The position numbers and the translations under genes were made by a program. Source: Acanthochromis polyacanthus (taxonomy: Eukaryota > Chordata > Actinopteri > Pomacentridae). Taken from it: a stretch of DNA of 64,000 nt. The stretch is from assembly GCF_021347895.1 (NCBI RefSeq), contig NC_067135.1, positions 2,411,320 to 2,475,319 on the forward strand, in the 5' to 3' direction. Below are positions 57,701-64,000 of this stretch, piece by piece. The notes below the pieces were generated by a model. That model was not told the DNA's origin and ran no database searches. It saw only the letters and a program-made list of their open reading frames with translations. Each line of letters opens with the position of its first letter. The first letter of the stretch is position 1.

Positions 57701-58515
57701 AGGTACTCAGTTACTGCAGTCATTCATCGTCATGGAAACAACCAACTGCCTCCCTGTTTTTTAACTACAAGATAATGTTTTGAATTTCCCTCAAGATTAA
57801 TAAAGTATCTATCTATCTCGGCTGATGCAGTTTCATCAGGAAAACAAACCAAATCCAACCTTAAAATCCTGATATTTAATTAAATAATTTTATCCTACAT
57901 GTCGTTTAAAAAAAATTCACCAAAAATATAATGTTTGCTCCGGCCAGATTCTGTTAAAAGACAAAAAATTCTGAGCTCCTCGGTTGAAACGTGAAGCCAT
58001 GAATGACTTGGCTGTGACCAACAGTCAGGTGGTAAAAAATCAGAGCGTTTTTAGGTTGAACTGCAGGCAGTGTTTCCAGTGTTAGTAATGCAGAAACACA
58101 TTGGATGACTTCATTCCACTTTTTGTAATTTTTATAAAATGAAACGGGAGCTAAAAAACACCCAGAAATGCTCGGCTTTCAGAGAGTTAAATTCTGATGA
58201 GAAATAACAAGTTAGCAAATTTAACTGCTTGAAATTGGGCTTTTTTTTGCTTATAAATATGTAAATATGTGACGTATAACTGTGCTGTGAGATACAACTG
58301 AGATGTAGGAAAGTAAAGTGGTTGCTAATTGTTTCCTCCTGGACATCAGTAAGCGTTCGTTAAACGTGAATGTGTGACACCTGAGCAGAAACCTGCAGGT
58401 GTTTCACTCCTGAAACATGAGAATCAGAGCATGAAGTGTTTTTAGCCTGAATGTAGCGTCCAGACTCACTCAGTGCTGCAGGCAGCGCAATGCAGAGGCT
58501 GACTGTGTTACTGTG

Positions 58516-58579
<64 letters not shown>

Positions 58580-61500
58580 TCTGGGCGCTCTGCCAGTCAG
58601 TCAGATTCACTGCCAGCACTCAGCAGTCATACCAATGAGGCTACCTAGCGTTAGCTCCATGCTGCAGCCATACTAATGAAGCCGGCGCTAACTGCAGCTC
58701 ACAGCTTCATAAATAAGGCTAATTATTAGCAGCGCCGCCTCACCGCGGGGGAACAGTGTTGGAGCTGATAGCACTCAGTGAGAATACAAATGATGCAGCT
58801 AACCTTCATTAGCAGCACTGCTCTGACACACCAATGAAACTAGCACTGGAGTTAGCATCCAGAGATTAGTAAACAGTAGATATTATTCTGCTATAGCGCA
58901 GTGATGCCAGTAAAATCTGCAGTAGCTAATGTTAGCTTTTAGCATTTTAATTATATGTTTAATGTTGTTTTTAGTGTATCTGATTGACTGAAGCCAGCTT
59001 ATACTAACTTTTCAGCTAGTGCTAGCTTGCACATGAACAAAACTGTCGTGACAAATGTTAGCTTATAGCACATTAGTCAAACTTTTGAGCTCTGGTGTCT
59101 TCAAATAACACATTCATGCTAAAATTTTAATTAAATCCTCAGTAGGTAAGGATAAATACATTTATCAAAATAGATTTAATAGCTGTGGTTGTTTTTATGT
59201 AACTAACTAGCTAAAGTCAGCTTATACTGACTTTCAAACTAATGCTAGCTTGCATATAAATAAAACTGCAGTGTCTAATGTTAGCTTGTAGCATACTAAT
59301 CAAACTTTTGAGTTCTAGTGTTTTCAAGTAACAATTTTAGACTACAATCATTATCAGAGCTTTAGCATAAATAAACTATAATAACTATGGTTTCTTTTAG
59401 CTTGACTGACTGGCTAATGTGAAATTATACTGCAATTACAGGTAGACCAATTTTAGCTTAGACACAAGCAAAACTGCAGTGGCTAATGCTAGCTTACAGC
59501 ATACTAGTGGGTTCAAGTACGCTAAAATTATTCACACTCCGAATGCTCATTCAATAGTTGCATTTGCTTTATAGGCTAATGGGCTAGCTATTGCTAACTT
59601 ATACTGCATCAGTGACAATTAACCTACGTAATGTTAGCTTGCACACAATAATGCAGTAGCTTAGCAATGCAACGTTTGAGTTCTGTTGGCTTCAAAAAAG
59701 AATTAAAAATTACAGCCTACTAGCTACTGCAGCTAACAAATACTGTTATATAATAGCTGTGGTTGCTTTTTATGTCACTTGCTAGCTTCTGTTAGCTTCT
59801 ATTGATTGTTAAGCTAATGTTAGCTTTATGATCCAGCTGGCATCAAAATCCCAGTTTACATGACATTATAAATAAAGCCTTAATAAAAAAAAAGTAATGA
59901 TTAAAGCAGTAACTTTAATAGCTGTGGTTGCTTTTAGCTTAGCGGGCTAGCTTGAGTTAGCTCAGACTGTGATCTAGACAATGAAACTAATGCTAGCTAA
60001 CAGTACAATAATTAAACCGGTGCTCATGTTGGTGTGTTGGCTTCATTTCAAAGTGTTTGTTGCTGGATAAATGTCAGCTGCGGTGTTTTATTTTAGCAAC
60101 ATGTTTAGTAATGCAGCTGCTGTAGTTAATGTTAGCATCCACCGCAGTCAAACACCTCTTGTGTTGGATTTTCTTTGATTATCTTTGAGTCAGCTGGTTA
60201 TTACAGTTACGTTTCTACTCTGCAGGTATATCAGAGTGTGAGTGGTCTCATCGCAGGAGTTGCGGGGCTGCGGTCGGTCCGTGGAAGGCGGCCTACATCC
60301 GGCAGCATCGCATCGAGACCAACTGGAGGCAGGGCGACTCCGGGGAGCCGATGGTCCTCAAAGGTCACGACGATCACGTCATCACCTGTCTGCAGTTCAG
60401 CGGCAACCTCATCGTCAGCGGCTCCGACGACAACACGCTCAAAGTGTGGTCGGCCGTCACCGGAAAGGTAGGACTGGTAAACATCTGGAATAAACATGTG
60501 GAATGCAGTCAGAGTGGATGAATGCTGGAGGCAGGTTTCATGTTAGGAGTTTATCTTTTAAACACTAATGTCAGCTTTATTCATCTAAAACCTGATTCAT
60601 GGGGATTTAACTGAGCCACGGTGTGTGTTACTGCTTATTATAGTAATATCTGGGACCTTTAAAGACATCATTTGTAACAAAGTCAGCCTTTAAAACACAA
60701 ACTAAAACAGTCCATTTATAGCAGTAAAATAAAACGCTGCAGCTGACATTATCCAGCAACAAAAACCTAAAAATGAAGCCGACACACCAACACAAGCAAC
60801 AGTTGAATTATTGTTCTGCTAGCTAGCATTAGCTTCATTGTATAGATCACAATTTAAGCTAGCCCGCTAAGCTAAAAGCAACCACAGCTTTTAAAATGAG
60901 TCTTTTACTCATTACTTCTTATTGAGGCTTTATTTGTAATCTTTTATGAACTGGGTTTTTGAAACCAACAGAATTTCCTGGATTATTTGATTAAAAAAAC
61001 TGTCCAGTATGACTTAAAACTGGTTAAGAAAAAGTGCAGAATTTGACAAAATTGATTTATAACTGTCTTCTCTGCAGTGTGACGGATTTATAATCACAAA
61101 AAAGGAAAAATTAAGTTAAATTCAGATTATTGAACGTAGAAAAATGTAAATAACCTGGAAACTTCATGTCTGACATGTTTCCACAGCCGTTACCAACACT
61201 AGCTGTTTCTACTTTGTTCTGCCTGGTTCTGCTTGGTTCTCCTTTGTTCTACATGTGGCTACTAACACTGTAAAATACTCCACGTCCGACAGATATGTGA
61301 CTGTTTTACGGTTTTCATGAGGTATTATTTAGTTAAACATTTTCCCTTTTGCAGCTGAATCCCTTCTGTTTTAATGAACCAAAGTCGACGTTTTAAAGAG
61401 AAAACCATCAGTGCTTTACTGGTGATTAATGTGTAATAATGAAGTGATGAAACACCGCCTGAGCCTGTTTCACTTCACTGTATGTTTGACCTGAATTAGA

Positions 61501-64000
61501 ACGAAATAAAAGGCCTTAAAGTGGGTCATCGTGACCTAAAGAGACAGACAGAAAGAGTGAATCCTCCTGAACAGACTGAAGCAGCAGGACCAGTTCTACT
61601 GTGAGCTGGGCGTGACGCTGTTCAAACACCGGCTGTACTCACACCGTTTACACCTGTAGTACAACTGAACAATAACTTTAGTATAGTATAGATTATTCAC
61701 CTTAATGTGTCTGTCTGCTGTACTGATGAAGTTATGAGGCTCAGAAATGATGGAAAAGATTAATATTAATAAAAATATGTTCACATTATGGAGGTAAAAT
61801 ACTGCATGGCTTCATGAAATAAACTTATGTAAATGAAGATAAATACATAATCTGCTTGACTCTACCCGGTTCTCCTCGGTTCTGCCTCATTATTTTTGGT
61901 TCAGCCTGTTTCTGCTTGGTTCTCTCTGGTTCTACTTGGTTCTGCTTGGTTCTCTCTGGTTCTAGCTGGTGTCTGTCTGAACTGAGCGTGTCGGTGAAGT
62001 GGAGTGAGGTGATGAAACAGGAACGGTCGGTGTGTGTCGTCTGGTTTCGACTGAACATTCTTTACCTGGACACACCTGCTGGTCGTCGCCCAGACCTGCC
62101 TGGTTCTCCACACGTGGGTTCTCCACGTGGAGGCGACGGTAAACGGAGTTCAGTCTCGTGTTCCTGCGATCATTAAGGTCGGTTTCAGATTTAAAATCAG
62201 TTCTGGATGCGACTGCTCTAATCGTCTCTGCTGGACTCGGATCAGCTTTATTAACAGACTCTCTGCAGCGTCTTTCCTCTTCCCGGCAACAGTTGCCGGG
62301 GCAGAGTTTTCACTGTTGCCACGGCAACCAGCGCTACAACACCTTCAAGGTGAAACTGCATTTTTCCGTGCGTGTCCTTCAGCATCGGGATTGTAAAGAC
62401 GCTTTCTGCTCTGAGTGACGTCCGTTTGTGATTTAACCCTCAGAACCCCGAAAACCTGCTGGAAAAGAAATCACTAAAAACACACCAGAGAGAAAGAATC
62501 AGCGGGTTTAACCGACTGTCCTTGAACTAATCATCTGTGACGGGCTCAGCAGAGAGAAAACAGGAAACGACAAAAACAAGACACAAAACGACAAAACAAG
62601 TTACGGAACAACAAAAAAGCAAGAAATAAAACAACATAAATGTGACAAAATGACAAAATAGACACAAAACAGTGACGACAGAGGAAAATCAAATCTACTG
62701 GATGAATAAAATGAATGCAGCATGGCTCAGAAACAGGAGGAATGTGGTGGAGGTACATTCAGCATCGTGGTGAGACATCTTTCTGTAGATGATGTCCTCA
62801 TCAGCTGGATGTATGGAGCAGAGAGAAAAGAGGCTGGGAATAGTTAAATATCTGTTATTTCCAGTGTTGGTGACATCTGTGGACACGTTGTTCTGTTTCC
62901 ACAGAGGACTTTACGTTGCAGTGAAAAATGAACCCACAGTGAGGAAAAACGAGTTCAGTGGTTTGATGACTGACCAGTTAACCTAGTTTGGGTTAGTTTG
63001 GAAAGTGTGACTAATCACTAAAGCACGCCGTGGCTCAGTTCAGTGTGTCTGGTTTTACATGAATAAAACTCCAGTTTACCGGACAGAATATTAATATTAA
63101 GGTCCTCATTAATACATATAAAGTCATTTAACTGGATCATTTAAATATTTTTCCTCTCAGTGTCTGAGGACGCTGACCGGTCACACCGGTGGAGTTTGGT
63201 GCAGTCAGATGTCCGTCGCCACGGTGATCAGTGGCTCCACCGACCGGACGCTTCGTGTTTGGGACGCCGAGAGCGGCGAGTGTGTCCACACGCTGTACGG
63301 ACACACGTCCACCGTGCGCTGCATGCATCTCCACGGCAACCGGTAAGACACACACACACACACACACACACACTAGGAACATCTAACTTTTAGCTGCACT
63401 TGTCTCCATGACAACCAGAGGGAACACACACACAAATACACTGTCTACTTCCCATCTCCATGGTAACCAGCAAAACACTCATTTAGTGTGTTCATTTATA
63501 AATGACAATACGCTCTGGCATATATGCAGTTTGTAGAGACCCTATAAATGATTGTTATCTTATTTGTAGAAATGTGTAATACTTCAAAACAAAATCGGTC
63601 AACTGAAAATAGAAAAAATGTATCATGATGTGAAGCACGGTGGAGGCAGCATCATGATGTGAAGCACGGTGGAGGCAGCATCATGATGTGAAGCACGGTG
63701 GAGGCAGCATCATGATGTGAAGCACGGTGGAGGCAGCATCATGATGTGAAGCACGGTGGAGGCAGCATCATGATGTGAAGCACGGTGGAGGCAGCATCAT
63801 GATGTGAAGCACGGTGGTGGAAACATGATATGAATCATGTTTATAAACTCTGTACATCTACACAAACATACAGTGTAGAGATGATGTCACTGGTTGCTAT
63901 GACATCATGCGTGTGTTTGCGTGTCAGGGTGGTGTCGGGTTCCCGGGACACGACGCTGAGGGTCTGGGACGTGTCCACGGGTCGCTGTGAACACGTGCTG
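51719..64000 (+). CDS. fbxw7: F-box/WD repeat-containing protein 7, partial (runs off right edge)
   Basis: The substrate receptor of an SCF ubiquitin ligase that binds phosphodegrons (for example on cyclin E, Myc and Notch in mammals). Exons: 51719-51757 ([13 protein letters not shown]), 54114-54196 ([11 protein letters not shown]), 55074-55209 ([13 protein letters not shown] and [13 protein letters not shown]), 57110-57244 ([35 protein letters not shown]), 57331-57454 (F-box core: [37 protein letters not shown]), 60226-60467 (first WD40: [32 protein letters not shown]), 63161-63342 ([41 protein letters not shown]) and 63928-64000 ([14 protein letters not shown]). Phases agree throughout. Arginines corresponding to the human phosphodegron contacts R465, R479 and R505 are all present. 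The blades after the third WD40 unit lie beyond the window. The linker before the first WD40 is diverged. It may be a fish-specific duplicate. Confidence 0.95.
52130..52500. repeat. T-rich minisatellite in fbxw7 intron
   Basis: About 17 units of the TTTTTGTCATTTTGTGTCTCG family, with the TTTTATTAGTTTTGTGTCTTG variant. Confidence 0.88.
53190..53610. repeat. module A (copy) followed by T-rich minisatellite
   Basis: CATGCTGGATGGATCTCCAA and CATCCAGTAGCTTTGATTTT pass directly into TTTTTGTCACTTTGTGTCTAG units. Confidence 0.8.
54470..54790. repeat. T-rich minisatellite followed by module A
   Basis: The order is opposite to that at 53.2 kb: units first (54480-54625), then the module (CAGACTACAGATATTTAACC, GTTTCACCATGCTGGATGG). 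A partial module (GTTTCACCATGCTGAATG) is at about 54916. Confidence 0.75.
55210..56160. other. fbxw7 intron, no gene recognised
   Basis: No repeat or exon recognised apart from CAGATCAGTTTAACATCCACT (about 56119), which also occurs at 28074. The opposed ~148-codon frames have no domain features. Confidence 0.4.
56160..56870. repeat. T-rich repeat GTCATTTTGGACAAATTTGGA, inverse of the 48.5-kb block
   Basis: Degenerate ~20-21-bp units. The stretch TATGTACATTTTCTTGAAGAC is present near 56465 and, as ATGTCCATTTTCTTGAAGAC, near 56797; both are inverted relative to 48.6 kb. Confidence 0.75.
56875..57075. repeat. module B, inverted copy
   Basis: ACCAGAACTCGGATGTG, GTCTATCTGCTGGACTGATG and CGCTCAGAAATG, continuing into ATATGAAGGTAAAACTTTGC, a tail shared with 61700-61860. 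Confidence 0.65.
57690..57818 (+). mobile_element. 3' end of a truncated LINE/SINE-type element
   Basis: GAATTTCCCTCAAGATTAAT, AAAG and (TATC)n: the plus-strand counterpart of the 39961 copy. Its 5' limit is uncertain. Confidence 0.65.
57830..58140. repeat. module C fragments
   Basis: CTTAAAATCCTGATATTTAA and AGGTTGAACTGCAGGCAGTG resemble 43140-43270 and 47250-47360. Dispersed non-coding repeat in an fbxw7 intron. Confidence 0.5.
58523..58578. repeat. (GT)n microsatellite
   Basis: About 28 GT units. Confidence 0.95.
58640..60100. repeat. AGCTA-rich degenerate tandem repeat (~200-bp period)
   Basis: GCTAGCTTGCACATGAACAA, GCTAGCTTGCATATAAATAA and GTTAGCTTGCACACAATAA, together with TAATAGCTGTGGTTGCTTTT, recur about every 170-225 bp. 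The last unit forms the left arm of an inverted repeat. Confidence 0.75.
59839..60096. repeat. left arm of inverted repeat flanking an fbxw7 exon
   Basis: Reverse complement of 60720-60967 at roughly 80-85% identity by eye. Landmarks: ATAAATAAAGCCTTAATAA, AGCTGTGGTTGCTTTTAGC, TTAGCGGGCTAGCTT, GTTGGTGTGTTGGCTTCATT, GTTGCTGGATAAATGTCAGC. Confidence 0.85.
60720..60967. repeat. right arm of inverted repeat flanking an fbxw7 exon
   Basis: Landmarks: GCTGACATTATCCAGCAAC, GACACACCAACACAAGC, AAGCTAGCCCGCTAAGCTAA, AAGCAACCACAGCTTTT, TTGAGGCTTTATTTGTAA. Only the exon at 60226-60467 and short intron pieces separate the arms. Confidence 0.85.
61700..61860. repeat. module B, inverted copy
   Basis: GTGTCTGTCTGCTGTACTGA, TGAGGCTCAGAAATGATGG and ATTATGGAGGTAAAATACTG match 56935-57030. 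Confidence 0.65.
61865..61975. repeat. ~10-bp repeat GGTTCTGCTT
   Basis: Degenerate GGTTCTGCTTGGTTCTCTCT units; a shorter relative is at about 61215-61250. Confidence 0.75.
62282..62328. promoter_or_regulatory. perfect palindrome next to an RFX X-box-like site
   Basis: CCCGGCAACAGTTGCCGGG (62282-62300) is a perfect palindrome around one A. GTTGCCACGGCAAC (62315-62328) is a symmetric match to the X-box consensus GTNRCC-N2-RGYAAC. Both are in an fbxw7 intron. A regulatory role is inference. Confidence 0.35.
62438..62545. repeat. module C, copy
   Basis: CCTCAGAACCCCGAAAACC, GAGAGAAAGAATCAGCGGG and TCCTTGAACTAATCATCTG match 19667-19790 and 28900-28975. Confidence 0.55.
62565..62850. repeat. inverted T-rich units plus inverted module A
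   Basis: ACAAAAACAAGACACAAAACG units, then CAGAGGAAAATCAAATCTAC, GCAGCATGGCTCAGAAACAG, GTGAGACATCTTTCTGTAG and AGCTGGATGTATGGAGC. Confidence 0.75.
63347..63373. repeat. (CA)n microsatellite
   Basis: CA run immediately after the donor of the second WD40 exon. Confidence 0.9.
63622..63824. repeat. 29-bp minisatellite derived from a Tc1-type transposase motif
   Basis: Seven copies of a 29-bp unit, ATCATGATGTGAAGCACGG + TGGAGGCAGC. It reads VKHGGGSIM, the conserved HGGGSIM(L/V)WG motif of fish Tc1 transposases. It lies in the fbxw7 intron between the last two visible exons. Confidence 0.85.

Noticed and set aside
1..64000. tRNA, rRNA, snRNA or microRNA genes
   Set aside because: I looked for cloverleaf-type A/B boxes and obvious hairpins and found none convincing; a covariance-model scan would be decisive and cannot be run here.

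Overview
The window is nuclear DNA from a ray-finned fish, most likely a percomorph teleost. The evidence is split genes with GT-AG introns, fish-type hAT, piggyBac, Tc1 and LINE debris, heavy minisatellite content, and vertebrate orthologues whose exons can be joined by hand with consistent splice phases. No bacterial or viral gene organisation is present. Most long open frames here are tandem repeats whose unit length is a multiple of 3; they are not proteins.

Layout. 0.2-1.1 kb: a non-autonomous hAT element with a near-perfect 8-bp target duplication. 1.5-4.5 kb: an apparently intact piggyBac transposon (TTAA target site, 11-bp perfect terminal inverted repeats, 586-aa transposase on the minus strand). 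4.6-5.5 kb: a small CC chemokine gene (+) whose first exon lies just beside the piggyBac end and lacks a clear ATG. 6.0-9.6 kb: a 21-bp minisatellite, hAT fragments, and an orphan first exon resembling nicotinamide riboside kinase 2. 9.8-19.6 kb: arfip1 (arfaptin-1), with 7 coding exons and a promoter exon at 9.8-10.04 kb; intron 1 carries a 2.6-kb array of the 21-bp unit. 19.6-23.9 kb: arfip1 3' flank, with a 48-bp repeat bearing CCAAT boxes.

23.9-44.1 kb: fhdc1 (FH2 domain containing 1, INF1), with 13 coding exons from 33.7 to 42.5 kb. One apparent 1-nt frameshift lies in the proline-rich exon. Its long first intron holds many minisatellites and a retroposon (30.2-31.44 kb) with a 157-codon open frame for a membrane/coiled-coil protein. 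44.6-64.0 kb: fbxw7 (F-box/WD40 ubiquitin-ligase receptor), which runs off the right edge. It has two candidate alternative first coding exons, each preceded by a promoter-like segment with a perfect CRE (TGACGTCA), then the dimerisation, F-box and first WD40 exons. The first WD40 exon sits between two ~255-bp inverted repeat arms.

The three main genes all read rightward. As far as I recall, ARFIP1, FHDC1 and FBXW7 are also close neighbours on human 4q31.3, which supports orthology. The products act in separate processes: arfaptin in Golgi membrane curvature and Arl1/Arf/Rac binding, INF1 in actin and microtubule dynamics, and Fbxw7 in SCF-mediated degradation of phosphorylated substrates. 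They are not an operon.

The most unusual property of the window is its density of unrelated minisatellites with ~21-bp periods. The most interesting single items are the inverted repeat around the fbxw7 exon, the ORF-bearing retroposon, the intact piggyBac next to a chemokine, and a minisatellite grown from a Tc1 transposase fragment.
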